DNA of 64,000 nucleotides from Gammaproteobacteria bacterium (GCA_028293725.1 JAQGOE010000048.1:26923-90922); one strand, 5' to 3'; positions 36,857 through 46,865 are shown, counted from the stretch's first letter. Numbers and translations are program-made. The notes: generated from the letters alone by a model not told the origin.

Positions 36857-37522
36857 GTGCGCATCTTGGTTGTGGAAGATGATTTCCTCGTGGCAGACGC
36901 GATTCGACGCGGACTGTCCATGGCCGGGTTCGCTGTCGATTGCGCGTCGGCTGCCGAACAGGCCGCGAACGCGCTGGCGGCCGAACACTTCGACCTCGTG
37001 CTGCTCGACATAGCGCTCCCTGGCATCGATGGCCTGACTTTCCTGCGCCGCCTGAGAAATTCGGGAACGCACGTGCCGGTGATGATTCTCACCGCCCGGG
37101 AAACACTCGCCACGAAAGTGGAGGCGCTGGATCTCGGCGCCGACGACTTCCTGGTCAAGCCCTTCGAGCAGAGCGAGCTCGCCGCCCGCTGCCGCGCGCT
37201 CATCCGGCGTTTCCACCTCAACTCCAGCGGCCAGTTGACCCTCGGCCGGATCCGCGTCGACGTTTCGGGGCGCCAATTGTTCGTGGATGGCCAGCCTCTG
37301 GAGCTGACCGGCCGCGAGTGGCTGATACTCGAATGTCTCGCGCTCAACTCGGGCCGGATCGTCACCAAAGAACGCCTGCAGCAGGCTGTGGCCGGCTGGG
37401 ACGAGGCCATAACACCCAATGCAGTTGAGGTACACGTCTCGAGAGTGCGCGCCAAGCTGGGAGACGCAGTGGTGCTGCGTGCGGTGCGCGGCCTGGGGTA
37501 TCGCCTCGACGAGCCACGATGA
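36857..37522 (+). CDS. OmpR-family response regulator
   Basis: The 221-residue protein is read from GTG 36857 (RILVVEDDFLVADAI). The receiver domain has the phosphoacceptor in LVLLDIALPG near residue 51 and the conserved T and K in ILTARE and LVKPFEQ. The C-terminal winged helix (about 125-220) includes LTGREWLILECL and RVRAKLGD..LRAVRGLGYRL. Its 3' end overlaps the next kinase gene by 4 bp. The regulon is unknown; the adjacent type IV pilin operon is a candidate. Confidence 0.92.
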   Translation: MRILVVEDDFLVADAIRRGLSMAGFAVDCASAAEQAANALAAEHFDLVLLDIALPGIDGLTFLRRLRNSGTHVPVMILTARETLATKVEALDLGADDFLVKPFEQSELAARCRALIRRFHLNSSGQLTLGRIRVDVSGRQLFVDGQPLELTGREWLILECLALNSGRIVTKERLQQAVAGWDEAITPNAVEVHVSRVRAKLGDAVVLRAVRGLGYRLDEPR

Positions 37523-38853
37523 ATGGCAGTACTGCACAGGCCACATCGATCCGCCGGCGCCTGTTGATTTTCCTCCTGCCACCGCTGACCCTGCTGATGA
37601 TCGCGGGCGTCTACGCCGACTACCGCGCGGCGGCGCTCTTCGTGCACGCCGCTTACGACCAGCGTCTTGCGCAAACTGCTCGAACGCTCGCCTCGAGTGT
37701 CCGAAGCGATCCTCAAACCCTGAAGGAGCGCGCGGCTCCGTACACCTACCTCATTACCGGAACCGACGGAAGCGTCATTTCCGGGGAACCCCGTTTGCCC
37801 GTGGCACCCCCGGGAAGTGGCGACCTTTCCTATACAGACTCGAGACTGGATGGTCACAGCCTCCGCATAGTTACCCTGCGGACGCATACGCATGACGGAG
37901 CAAACACGGTCACGGTTGCAGAAGCAGACGAGTCGCGCGCCGGCCCCGGTCACTTCATTTTGGCCAGCACCTGGCTCGTCGATTTCATCCAGGTGGACGT
38001 CACACTCTTAATAGTCTGGATAGGCGTGCACTTCGGCTTGAAACCCGTGGTCGCCGTCCGGCGCCAGATCGAGTCGCGTTCGGCACGCGAGCTGCGTCCT
38101 CTGGACACCGCTGCCGTACCCACCGAGGTACGGCCACTCGTCGATGCGATCAATCTTCTGTTCGAAATGCTCAACGGCGCCGCGCGCAATCAGAGGCAGT
38201 TCGTGGCCGATACGGCGCACCAGCTGCGCACCCCCATTGCGGGCCTCCTGGGCTCGCTCCAGGTGCTCATGCGCGAACCGGCCGCCGAACCGATTCACGG
38301 CCGGCTGGCCTCGCTGCATGAGGGTGTGCAGCGGCTGTCGCATTCGGCGAACCAGTTGCTGGTTCTTGCACGCGCGGACCCGTCGACGAGCCTGGCGGAG
38401 GGATTCGAGAAGACAGACCTGAAAGCCATTGTTGAGCGCGTCGTTGAACGTAATGTGGATCGCGCTGTTGAATGCGGACTCGACCTCGGCGTGGAATCCC
38501 AGCCCGCGAGGGTCGCTGGCAACGGGCGGTTGCTCGATGATCTTCTGAGCAATCTTCTGGATAACGCGCTGAAATACACGCCCTCAGGCGGTCGTGTCAC
38601 CGTCCGGTGCGGATACGAGAACGGCACTCCTTATCTCGAAGTGGAGGATGACGGTCCGGGAATCCCGGAGTCGGAGCGATCGCGCGTACGCGAGCGGTTT
38701 TATCGAATTCCCGGCTCTCCCCCGGGAGGGTGTGGACTGGGCCTGGCGATAGTCGATGAGATCGCCCGCCTGCACGACGCCCGTCTCTCCATAGAGACAG
38801 GCAGCGGCGACCGCGGCGTTGGTTTCAAGATGTCGTTTCCACCAGCTGCCTGA
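37519..38853 (+). CDS. Sensor histidine kinase (QseC/TctE-like)
   Basis: The 444-residue protein has a first membrane segment at about 13-32 (LLIFLLPPLTLLMIAGVYA), a periplasmic part, a second membrane segment at about 157-177, then the H-box FVADTAHQLRTPIAGLLG near residue 230, and the ATPase boxes DDLLSNLLDNALKYTP, EDDGPGIP and CGLGLAIV. It is the cognate partner of the overlapping response regulator. The sensed signal is unknown. Confidence 0.92.
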   Translation: MNGSTAQATSIRRRLLIFLLPPLTLLMIAGVYADYRAAALFVHAAYDQRLAQTARTLASSVRSDPQTLKERAAPYTYLITGTDGSVISGEPRLPVAPPGSGDLSYTDSRLDGHSLRIVTLRTHTHDGANTVTVAEADESRAGPGHFILASTWLVDFIQVDVTLLIVWIGVHFGLKPVVAVRRQIESRSARELRPLDTAAVPTEVRPLVDAINLLFEMLNGAARNQRQFVADTAHQLRTPIAGLLGSLQVLMREPAAEPIHGRLASLHEGVQRLSHSANQLLVLARADPSTSLAEGFEKTDLKAIVERVVERNVDRAVECGLDLGVESQPARVAGNGRLLDDLLSNLLDNALKYTPSGGRVTVRCGYENGTPYLEVEDDGPGIPESERSRVRERFYRIPGSPPGGCGLGLAIVDEIARLHDARLSIETGSGDRGVGFKMSFPPAA

Positions 38854-39037
38854 TCCTGCCGCGCCAATAAAGTGAGACGGCGGTCGCAAATCCGGCAACC
38901 GCACACCTGCAACGCTCTACCGCCCGGTTTCGTCAGCGTCACGCAAGGTTGCCTCCTTACAGTCGCAGCCTGTGAACTCACCACCATCATACAACGGGAA
39001 TATCACCCGGATGTCGCTGGCGACAGACGGAAGCAGC

Positions 39038-39619
39038 ATGCCAACACAAATTCCGCGCCCGAGAAGAGTGTTTCGCCGCGCGGGCGGGTACAACCTCGTG
39101 GAACTGATGGTGGTCATGACGATAGCCGCGATCGTGATGGGCATCGGCATTCCCTCGTATCGGTACGTAACTAATTCCAACCGGGTTTCCACCGAAGTGA
39201 ATGCCTTGCTCGGCGACATGATGTTGGCCCGTTCGGAAGCCATCAAGCAAGCCCAGCCCGTCTCAGTCTGCCCGTCCGCGGACGGAGCGGTTTGCGACGG
39301 TACGACTAACTGGCAGAAAGGCTGGATCGTGTTCAGCGACGTCAACGGGGACGGAGCGTTCACCGTCGGAACCGACACCCTGCTACGGGTTCAGAAGGCG
39401 TTCGTAACGGCAACCGACACCTTTCAATCCGACAACGCCGTGGAAGTCGTCACCTACAATCGCGAGGGTTTTGCCGTAAACCAACCGACCACGCTCACCA
39501 ACTACATCACCGTCACTTTGCATACGGCGCCCGCCAATGCGCAGTGGACTCGCTGCCTGCAGATCGGCACGTACGGCGGTCTGACGACCGAGCACACCGG
39601 AACCGGGGGTTGTCAATGA
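39038..39619 (+). CDS. fimT: Type IV minor pilin FimT/GspH-like
   Basis: The 193-residue protein is read from ATG 39038 (MPTQIPRPRR); ATG 39011 and GTG 38972 are further in-frame starts. A prepilin leader ends RRAGG, and the mature part starts YNLVELMVVMTIAAIVM with Glu at position 5. Tyr instead of Phe at +1 is less common but tolerated by PilD. The GspH/FimT-type globular part follows with SEAIKQAQPVSVCPS. It is the first gene of a pilin operon and overlaps pilV by 4 bp. Confidence 0.88.
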   Translation: MPTQIPRPRRVFRRAGGYNLVELMVVMTIAAIVMGIGIPSYRYVTNSNRVSTEVNALLGDMMLARSEAIKQAQPVSVCPSADGAVCDGTTNWQKGWIVFSDVNGDGAFTVGTDTLLRVQKAFVTATDTFQSDNAVEVVTYNREGFAVNQPTTLTNYITVTLHTAPANAQWTRCLQIGTYGGLTTEHTGTGGCQ

Positions 39620-40215
39620 GCGCACGACACTCCAATGCGAGCGCGGCCGGCTTCAGCCTCGTCGAGGTCATGGTGGCAGTCATCGTCATCTCGGTGGGCC
39701 TGCTGGGCATCGCCAAGATGCAAGCGCTGGCTCTGTCCAGCACCGGCACCGCGCGGATGCGCTCAATTGCGGCACTCGAAGCGGCCAGTCTCGCCTCGGC
39801 CATGCATGCAGATCGGGCGTACTGGTCGGCAATTACCAAGATACAGACGGTGAACGTCACCGCTTCGACGAGCGGCATCGCCCCGACGGACGCAACATTG
39901 GTGGCCCCCACCGGCCTGTGTACGTTCAGCGCCGCGACGACCACGCCGTGCGCGACGAGCGCAGCGCTGGCCGCCGTGGATTTGACGTATTGGGCGCAGG
40001 ACTTGAACAAGACGCTGCCGCAGAACGCTACGGCCTTGATCACTTGCTCAGCCGGGACAGCCACCGCTCCGGTGTATTGCACCATCGAGCTCGACTGGAC
40101 CGAAAACGTGGTCGCGCTCAACACTTCAACGAGTACGACCGCGACAACGGCACAGACCCAAGCGGCCCTCACTGCCGTCGCGAAGACTCAGTACATACTC
40201 TCCGTAGAGCCATGA
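39616..40215 (+). CDS. pilV: Type IV minor pilin PilV
   Basis: The 199-residue protein has the prepilin site AAG-FSLVEVMVAVIVISVGLLGIAKMQ, with Glu5 and the GLLG..KMQ wording of PilV. The mature part is Thr/Ala-rich. Minor pilins prime assembly of the pilus tip with PilY1. It overlaps both neighbours by 4 bp, so the operon is translationally coupled. Confidence 0.9.
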   Translation: MSARHSNASAAGFSLVEVMVAVIVISVGLLGIAKMQALALSSTGTARMRSIAALEAASLASAMHADRAYWSAITKIQTVNVTASTSGIAPTDATLVAPTGLCTFSAATTTPCATSAALAAVDLTYWAQDLNKTLPQNATALITCSAGTATAPVYCTIELDWTENVVALNTSTSTTATTAQTQAALTAVAKTQYILSVEP

Positions 40216-40967
40216 ACGAGACACGCATGCGTATCCTTCCCCGCCCGCGTCCCGGCCAACGTGGCTACAGCATGCTCGAGCTCATGGTCGCCATCGCGGT
40301 TGCAGTCTTCCTGCTGGCCGGCCTGTTCTCGGTCCTGCAGAACACGCGCAACACCTCGAACAATCAGACTGCGTTGGCGCAATTGCAGGATAACGAGCGC
40401 ATTGCGATGACGATAATTACGGAGACCGTGCAGCAGGCAGGGTATTACCCGAACCCGCTGAACACCACGCTGGCAGCGGGCTTTCCGACGTCGACAGTGA
40501 CGACAGCCTTTACTCAGGCCGGACAGCTCTTGTTGGGTGGAGTGAACGCGGACGTTGGCGGCGTCGGCGACTTCATTACAGTCCGCTATCAGTCGGACGC
40601 GAGCAATACCATCCTGAATTGCCTCGGAAAATCCGATACCGTCGGTGTGGCTCACGAGTATCGATTCAGCATCGCCACAGTGGGTAGAGTGACCTCACTG
40701 TTCTGCACCCGGGATGCCGACGCCGCGATCCCACTCGTAAGCGACGTTACGAATATGCGAGTTTATTATGGAGTCGACACAACGGGTGTCGGCAACGGCG
40801 TCAACGCCTACATACCCGGCGAATTGATGACCGCGGTGAATTGGCTGAATGTCTACACCGCGAAGATCACTCTTACTTTCACCAACCCTCTCGCCAACCA
40901 GCCGGGTCAGGCCGGCGCCCCGGCCATCGCGTTCACCAGGGTTGTGGGTGTCATGGGCAAGATATGA
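40212..40967 (+). CDS. pilW: Type IV minor pilin PilW
   Basis: The 251-residue protein has the prepilin site QRG-YSMLELMVAIAVAVFLLAGLF and the PilW-like body with DNERIAMTIITETVQQAGYYPN. It belongs to the tip-priming set with PilV and PilX. The alternative upstream starts only extend the leader across pilV. Confidence 0.9.
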   Translation: MNETRMRILPRPRPGQRGYSMLELMVAIAVAVFLLAGLFSVLQNTRNTSNNQTALAQLQDNERIAMTIITETVQQAGYYPNPLNTTLAAGFPTSTVTTAFTQAGQLLLGGVNADVGGVGDFITVRYQSDASNTILNCLGKSDTVGVAHEYRFSIATVGRVTSLFCTRDADAAIPLVSDVTNMRVYYGVDTTGVGNGVNAYIPGELMTAVNWLNVYTAKITLTFTNPLANQPGQAGAPAIAFTRVVGVMGKI

Positions 40968-41545
40968 AAACCGCGCACTTTCGAACACTACAACAGGGAA
41001 TGGCGCTGATTTCAGCGCTGCTGCTGCTGCTGGTTCTAACCATGCTGGGTGTCGGCATGTTCCGCAGCTTCGGACTCCAGGAGCACATAGCCGGCAACAC
41101 GCGTGAGAGGCAGCGCGCGCTGCACGCTGCGGAGAGCGCGCAATCATATGCGGAGTGGTGGGTGGCGTCCGCCAACGGCGCCAACGCTACTTCGGGCACC
41201 TCTTGCTCGGGTGTCGTTACCGCGCCGATGGTTTGCTCGAACCTCATCGCGAACGTAACCACCGTGCCATGGCCGATTGCGGTGCAGTTCACTCCACCGA
41301 CAATGACGATAGGGAATGCCGGAATCATCAACGACTACGCCAGCTCTCCGGAGTTCTACCTCACCTTTCTAGCGGGTGCCTATTACAAGACCTCGGGTAC
41401 CCAGATCAATTCCTATCAAGTGGATGCGACCGGGTATGGCGGCACCACAAACGCCGTCGCCGTGGTGGAGAGCGACTTTTCGGTTGCCGTGACCTTTACC
41501 GGCGGGACCACCAACAGCAAATACGTCAGTCTCGGAGGCCCGTGA
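40964..41545 (+). CDS. pilX: Type IV minor pilin PilX
   Basis: The 193-residue protein has the leader site QQG-MALISALLLLLVLTMLGVGMF. It lacks Glu5, as usual for PilX, and continues with QEHIAGNTRERQRALHAAESAQSYAEWW, the characteristic helix after the hydrophobic segment. It ends one base inside the pilY1 start. Confidence 0.9.
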   Translation: MKTAHFRTLQQGMALISALLLLLVLTMLGVGMFRSFGLQEHIAGNTRERQRALHAAESAQSYAEWWVASANGANATSGTSCSGVVTAPMVCSNLIANVTTVPWPIAVQFTPPTMTIGNAGIINDYASSPEFYLTFLAGAYYKTSGTQINSYQVDATGYGGTTNAVAVVESDFSVAVTFTGGTTNSKYVSLGGP

Positions 41546-44500
41546 TGTCCTTCAAATATCTTGCCCGTGTGTTGGCTGTCCTGGCCACAGGTGCGTTCAT
41601 GGCGCCGCTGGCCCAGGCAGGTTGCAACGCGGTGACGAACATCAAGGAGCAATTCAACTCCGGCTCGACCGTCAACTCCTGGCTCTCTTTCAACGGCGCG
41701 TGCCTGACCGCCGGGACCGGCACTAATCAGAGCGCGTTGCCGGGCTGTTTGAAGAGCACGTATTACAACAGCCAGGTACAGGTCGGCGGTGCCAATGGCT
41801 TCCTCGGCACGGGCAACGGCGGCACGGCGCCCAGCAGCGCGGCGGGCCAGGTTCCCGACGCCTCGGGTAGCGGCGCCTTACGCCTCACCAACGGCTACCT
41901 GTCGAGCCTGTCGGGCGCGACGACCACCTTCCCTTATGGCTTCAATCAGAACGGCGCGATTCTCTCGAACTTCTGCTTTCCTTCGGCCGACGGCCTGCAG
42001 ATCACGTTCACCACGGTGACCTACGAAGGTAACTCGGGCGGCAACGGTGGCGGCGGCACGGTAACTGCAAACGATGGTGCCGACGGCATCAGTTTCTTCC
42101 TGGTCGACGATTCCGTCGCCACAGCGGCTTACAATAATCCCTTGGACAGCGGCGCTTTTGGCGGCAGCCTGGGGTACAGCTGCTCGAACTCCAACAACGA
42201 CTCCACCAAGCGCAGCGACGGCTCGACGCGCGGCTACGACGGACTGGCGGGCGCCTTTCTCGGGCTCGGCATCGACGAATTCGGAAATTTCCTGAATCCC
42301 AGCGACAACACCGTGAGCGGACCCGGCCTGCAGGCCGACCGTATCGGACTGCGCGGTGCCGGTAGCATCAGCTGGAAGGCGCTCCACGCCGCAAGCTCAA
42401 CCCTGTATCCCTCGAGTTGGAACGCGACCCAGCAGCAGGCGGCAGTGCAGAATACCTGTAAAGCGGGCTATCTGATGGATGACTACCAGCCCAAAAATAA
42501 CAATGGCCAGATCACCCAATACGGCCATTACTACACTTCGACCTCCGGCGCCACATCGAACTCCAAGACCAATAACAACGGGACTGTGGTGGCGATTCCG
42601 GCGCCGGACTACCCGATGATCACAGACAGCAGCGGCATTGGCGCCTACAAGGTGCTCTCGGGCGTCAAGATCGCGGCTGAGGGCGCGCGCACGCGTGCCG
42701 ACGCCACCAACAACCCCATCACCTACAACGTAAAAATAACCCAGGAAGGCCTGCTGTCCTTTCAGTACAGCTACAACGGCGGCGCCTGGCAACCGGTCAT
42801 CACCGGCTCGTCGATCAAGCAAAATGGGATACCCACGAACTTCCGCTTCGGCTTCGCCGGCTCCACCGGCGGCAGCACCAACGTGCACGAGATCCTGTGC
42901 TTCAATGCCCAGCCAGGCACGAGCTCCAATTCCTCCGGCGGCGTCAACGTGTATCAAAACCCGACCATCAAATCGGGCACGCAGGTGTTTCTGGCGTATT
43001 ATTTTCCCGGCAGCGAGACGGGTTCGCTCACTGCGCAGCGAATCGGATTCAATGGCACCACGATTGTCGCGAACACCGCCCCGATCTGGGACGCCAGCTG
43101 CGTGTTGACTGGGGTGGGCGGCGGGGCCCAGCAGATGCCCAAGTGTCTCGCCACGGGAGCCACGAACGTGCCCGTCGAGGGGCCGGCGAGCCGGACGATG
43201 CTGACTTGGAGCAACGGCGCGCCCACCCAGTTTCAATTTAGCAAGTTGAGCGCGGCCGATCAGGGCAAGATCGATCAGGGAGACGCATCGAACAATGCCA
43301 ACCGGGTCGACTTTCTGCGCGGGGGCCGCGGTAACGAGACGACCTCGACCACAGCCGGCTTGTTCCGGCAGCGCAGCAACGTTCTGGGGGACATCGTCAA
43401 CTCCAGTCCGACATGGGTCGGTCCTCCACAGACGTACACCAACATGAATACCTGGGTGGACCAGACACAGCCGACCGTGTCTCAGCCGGAGAACTCGGGG
43501 CAGACTTACGCCGCCTTCCAAGCCGCCGCTCAAGGGCGCCTGAACGTCGTCTACGCCGGCGCGAATGATGGGTTTCTGCACGGATTCGAAGCCGGGTCGC
43601 TCGACAGCTCGGGCAATCTCCAGACCAGCAACGCGAAGGGAGCGGCGACACCGAACGACGGCAAAGAGGTGCTTGCCTATATGCCGGGCGCTGTCCTCCA
43701 GACGATCCACAGCGCCAGCCAGCCGGAGCTCGATTATTCCAACACGTTGTACGCCCACGCCTGGTTCGTGGACGCCACCCCGGGGACCGGCGATCTCTTC
43801 TACAAGTCAGCGAGCTGCGCCGACCCCACGCAAGGCTGCTGGCACACCTGGCTCGTGGGCGGCCTGGGCGCGGGCGGCGCTGCAATCTATATGCTCGACG
43901 TGACGGACCCGACGCAATTCAGCGAATCGAACCCCGCGGCCACGGTGATCGGGGAATGGACGTCGGCAAACCTCAGCTGCACGAACACCAAGACGGGCTC
44001 TCCGTCCTGCAACACATACATGGGTAACACGTACGGTACGCCTTTGATCCGACGCTTCCACAACGGGCAATGGGGCGTGATCTTTGGCAACGGCTACGGC
44101 AGCCCGAAAGGCAATGCGGGGATTTTCATCATGCTGATCGATCCCAACACCGCCGCCAAAACCTTCTATTATCTCGATACGGGCAGCACCGCCGCCAAAA
44201 ACGGCATTGGCCCCACGACATCGGCGGACCTGGATCTCGACCACACCGTCGACTTCATCTACGCGGGCGATCTTCTGGGCAACGTCTGGCGCTTCGATGT
44301 GACGAGCCCGACTCCCGGCAACTGGGGTGTCTCCGCGAGTTCACCCTTGTTCACGACGCCTACCGGCCAACCCATCACGACGGCCGTGACGGTCAGCACC
44401 CTGAAGACGATCAACACAACCTTCAGTCTCACCGGGCAGGTACTCAGCACCGTGCCGGAACGGGTGATGATCAACTTCGGAACCGGGCAGCAGATCGCGC

Positions 44501-45222
44501 AGACCCTGACAACCGCCACGCAGTACGCTACGACACAGCAAGCCCTTTATGGAATCTGGGACTGGGATATGGGCGTGCCGAGTACTTCAACCACGCCAGG
44601 AACAGGCTGGAACGCAATCTCCCCCGGACAGGAGGGCATCTATATTCTCTCCGGTCCCGAGCCGGTCGCCTTCGGCTCCCTGCAGCCGCAGACGTTCGCC
44701 ACCAGGAGCGCCGACGGCCTGACCATCCGCCAGGTCAACAAGGCTCCCGTCTGCTGGCCGGCCTCGCCGCTCGCCACGACACCCAATTCGAGCGCCTGCT
44801 CCAGCTCGAACCAGTACGGCTGGTACATGAATCTGCCCGTGACCAACGGATTGGCCGAGCAGGCCATTTTCGATCCCACCATCAGCCCGGATGGCACATT
44901 CGTCATCAATACTTTCGTTCCCCCGCAGACTTCGCCTCTGGTCTGCGATCCCGCCGGATCAACCGGATTCACCATGGCTCTGCAACCCGATGACGGAAAC
45001 GGAACGCCGCCGGGATACTTCCACCTTGCCGACGGCACTATCGCCGACGGCATCCAGTTGAACGGCGTTGGCATCCCCTCCTTCGTGAGCTCCGGGCAAG
45101 CGGTCGACAACAATGCCGAATATCTCATCACGCAAACCCCGAACGGCGTCGCCAACCCGACCCCGCTCAACCGGATGGCGATCATTAACGGTCAACGTCT
45201 CAACTGGGCCCAGAGACGCTAG
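41545..45222 (+). CDS. pilY1: PilY1-like pilus tip protein with lectin-like N-terminus
   Basis: The 1225-residue protein begins MSFKYLARVLAVLATGAFMAPLAQA, a signal peptide. Residues about 25-460 resemble an L-type (legume/ConA-like) lectin: DGADGISFFLVDD, YDGLAGAFLGLGIDEFGNF, IGLRGAGS and FRFGFAGSTGG. Pseudomonas PilY1 has a von Willebrand A region there instead. Residues about 560-1220 form the PilY1 beta-propeller. The calcium-binding loop is DLDLDHTVDFIYAGDLLG near residue 895, followed by NVWRFDV. It should act as the pilus tip adhesin and cofactor of extension. Confidence 0.9.
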   Translation: MSFKYLARVLAVLATGAFMAPLAQAGCNAVTNIKEQFNSGSTVNSWLSFNGACLTAGTGTNQSALPGCLKSTYYNSQVQVGGANGFLGTGNGGTAPSSAAGQVPDASGSGALRLTNGYLSSLSGATTTFPYGFNQNGAILSNFCFPSADGLQITFTTVTYEGNSGGNGGGGTVTANDGADGISFFLVDDSVATAAYNNPLDSGAFGGSLGYSCSNSNNDSTKRSDGSTRGYDGLAGAFLGLGIDEFGNFLNPSDNTVSGPGLQADRIGLRGAGSISWKALHAASSTLYPSSWNATQQQAAVQNTCKAGYLMDDYQPKNNNGQITQYGHYYTSTSGATSNSKTNNNGTVVAIPAPDYPMITDSSGIGAYKVLSGVKIAAEGARTRADATNNPITYNVKITQEGLLSFQYSYNGGAWQPVITGSSIKQNGIPTNFRFGFAGSTGGSTNVHEILCFNAQPGTSSNSSGGVNVYQNPTIKSGTQVFLAYYFPGSETGSLTAQRIGFNGTTIVANTAPIWDASCVLTGVGGGAQQMPKCLATGATNVPVEGPASRTMLTWSNGAPTQFQFSKLSAADQGKIDQGDASNNANRVDFLRGGRGNETTSTTAGLFRQRSNVLGDIVNSSPTWVGPPQTYTNMNTWVDQTQPTVSQPENSGQTYAAFQAAAQGRLNVVYAGANDGFLHGFEAGSLDSSGNLQTSNAKGAATPNDGKEVLAYMPGAVLQTIHSASQPELDYSNTLYAHAWFVDATPGTGDLFYKSASCADPTQGCWHTWLVGGLGAGGAAIYMLDVTDPTQFSESNPAATVIGEWTSANLSCTNTKTGSPSCNTYMGNTYGTPLIRRFHNGQWGVIFGNGYGSPKGNAGIFIMLIDPNTAAKTFYYLDTGSTAAKNGIGPTTSADLDLDHTVDFIYAGDLLGNVWRFDVTSPTPGNWGVSASSPLFTTPTGQPITTAVTVSTLKTINTTFSLTGQVLSTVPERVMINFGTGQQIAQTLTTATQYATTQQALYGIWDWDMGVPSTSTTPGTGWNAISPGQEGIYILSGPEPVAFGSLQPQTFATRSADGLTIRQVNKAPVCWPASPLATTPNSSACSSSNQYGWYMNLPVTNGLAEQAIFDPTISPDGTFVINTFVPPQTSPLVCDPAGSTGFTMALQPDDGNGTPPGYFHLADGTIADGIQLNGVGIPSFVSSGQAVDNNAEYLITQTPNGVANPTPLNRMAIINGQRLNWAQRR

Positions 45223-45234
45223 GGACGCACGTCA

Positions 45235-45705
45235 ATGAGAAAATCAACCGTATCCCGAATCCGCTCGATCGCCGGATTTACCCTGATCGAGCTGATGGTG
45301 ACGATCATAGTCGCGAGCATTCTCGTCGCCCTCGCCGTACCCGCGTATACATCGCAGATACGCAAGTCCCGGCGCACGGAGGCACGGACCGCCCTGTTGG
45401 ATCTGGCAAGTCGGGAAGAGCGCTTCAACAGCACGAACAGTGCTTATACGAGCTCACTGGCCAACCTGGGTTACTCGGGTGCCGCCTGGCCGGTAACAGT
45501 CGGGAGTGGTTATTATCAGATCACTGCCGTGGTCTGCGCCGCGGTGACCTGCGGCGCGGATACCGGCACGGGAGCGGCCTTCCTGCTCACGGCTCAGCCG
45601 GTAGCCCCACAGGACAAGGACACGATATGCGGGTCGTTTAGGCTCGACAACACGGGGACCCAGCAGGTGACGGGGACTGCCACCCCCGCCAGCTGCTGGA
45701 ACTAG
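45235..45705 (+). CDS. pilE: Type IV pilin PilE-like
   Basis: The 156-residue protein has the prepilin site IAG-FTLIELMVTIIVASILVALAVPAY with Glu5, then the PilE/PilA-like globular part with two C-terminal cysteines (CGSFRLDNTGTQ..SCWN) for the D-region disulfide. It is 12 bp after pilY1. The stop codon overlaps the stop of the minus-strand kinase gene. Confidence 0.9.
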   Translation: MRKSTVSRIRSIAGFTLIELMVTIIVASILVALAVPAYTSQIRKSRRTEARTALLDLASREERFNSTNSAYTSSLANLGYSGAAWPVTVGSGYYQITAVVCAAVTCGADTGTGAAFLLTAQPVAPQDKDTICGSFRLDNTGTQQVTGTATPASCWN

Positions 45706-46865
45706 TCTGATAGCGCGAGGGTGAAGTAAAAGCCCGCGCCGCAATCCACCGCTGACTCCGCCCAGATCTCCCCACCGTGGCGGTGGATGATGCGTTGGAC
45801 CGTGGCCAGTCCGATGCCCGTCCCGGAATACTGCGTCTCGGAGTGCAGTCGCTGAAACGGGCTGAACAACTTCGTCGCGTAGCGCGGATCGAAGCCGGCA
45901 CCGTTGTCGCGCACGAAATAGACCGTGCGTCCGGCGCGATCGGGGCCCGAGCCGAACTCGATATGCGTGCGGTCCTTTCGGCACGTGAATTTCCAGGCGT
46001 TCGCAAGGAGGTTCTCCAGGGCGATCCGCAGTAATCCGGAATCTCCCGACACGACGAGGCCCGCGGACACGACGAGATCGGCCACACGGCTCGGAGCGCG
46101 ATCGCGCAGTGTCTGCAGAATCTCCCGAGCGAGTTTCGAGAGATCCACCGTGCTCCTGTGAAGCGGCGCGCGCACGATCTTGGATAAATCCAACAGGGCG
46201 TTGATCAATCGATGCATGCGGCGCGTTGCGGCCGAGATGCGCTGCAGGTGGTCGCGGTTGGTCTCGTCCAGTGAGCCCGCGATGTTCTCGAGCACCACCT
46301 GCGTGAATCCGTCTATCGTGATGAGCGGAGAGCGCAAGTCGTGTGCGACGGAGTAGGAGAATGCTTCGAGCTCCTTGTTCAACACTGCGAGCTCGGCGTT
46401 GCGGCGGCCGACCTCGGCAGTAAGTTCCGCTACTTTCCGTTCGAGATTCGCGAACACGTCGGTGGAGGCTTGCGGTCGCGACACGGCGAGCCTGAGCTCG
46501 GGTCCGAGGCGATGGAGCTCCGACTTCGCGACGCGCGCCGTGGGAGCATTTTCTCCGGTCGCTACGTGTGGGTCGGTCAAGCCGGGATTCCCGGAGACCA
46601 CGATGAAGGGAATCGCGGGAAAGCGGTTACGCGCGGCCAATAGAGCCTCGCGGCCGTCGTAGCCGGGAATGGCACTGTCTGAAAGAACAGCATCGAAGTG
46701 AGGCTGTTGGAGTGCCGCGAGGTACGCGGCGCCGGAGCTCACCGCAAGAATGTCGCAATCGACGCCGTCGCGTGCGAGCGTCATGCGTACCAACTCCACG
46801 TCATCTCCATTGTCTTCAAGGTGAAGAAGTCGCAGCTTCATGCGCGAAGGTCCCCCATTGCTCAT
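45702..46865 (-). CDS. Receiver-histidine kinase protein
   Basis: The 387-residue protein has an N-terminal receiver domain with LLHLEDNGDDVELV and the acceptor Asp in AVLSDSAIPGYDG (near residue 62), a coiled-coil linker, a phytochrome-type H-box EAFSYSVAHDLRSPLITIDG near residue 170, and HATPase motifs ALENLLANAWKFT, DNGAGFD and GIGLATVQRI. It lacks membrane segments, so it is cytosolic. It is convergent with pilE. The fragment at 36541-36669 is a relative. Confidence 0.9.
   Translation of the reverse strand: MSNGGPSRMKLRLLHLEDNGDDVELVRMTLARDGVDCDILAVSSGAAYLAALQQPHFDAVLSDSAIPGYDGREALLAARNRFPAIPFIVVSGNPGLTDPHVATGENAPTARVAKSELHRLGPELRLAVSRPQASTDVFANLERKVAELTAEVGRRNAELAVLNKELEAFSYSVAHDLRSPLITIDGFTQVVLENIAGSLDETNRDHLQRISAATRRMHRLINALLDLSKIVRAPLHRSTVDLSKLAREILQTLRDRAPSRVADLVVSAGLVVSGDSGLLRIALENLLANAWKFTCRKDRTHIEFGSGPDRAGRTVYFVRDNGAGFDPRYATKLFSPFQRLHSETQYSGTGIGLATVQRIIHRHGGEIWAESAVDCGAGFYFTLALSD

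Noticed and set aside
42397..43758. 453-residue minus-strand frame inside pilY1
   Set aside because: It is the antisense shadow of a conserved PilY1 region with no ribosome site.
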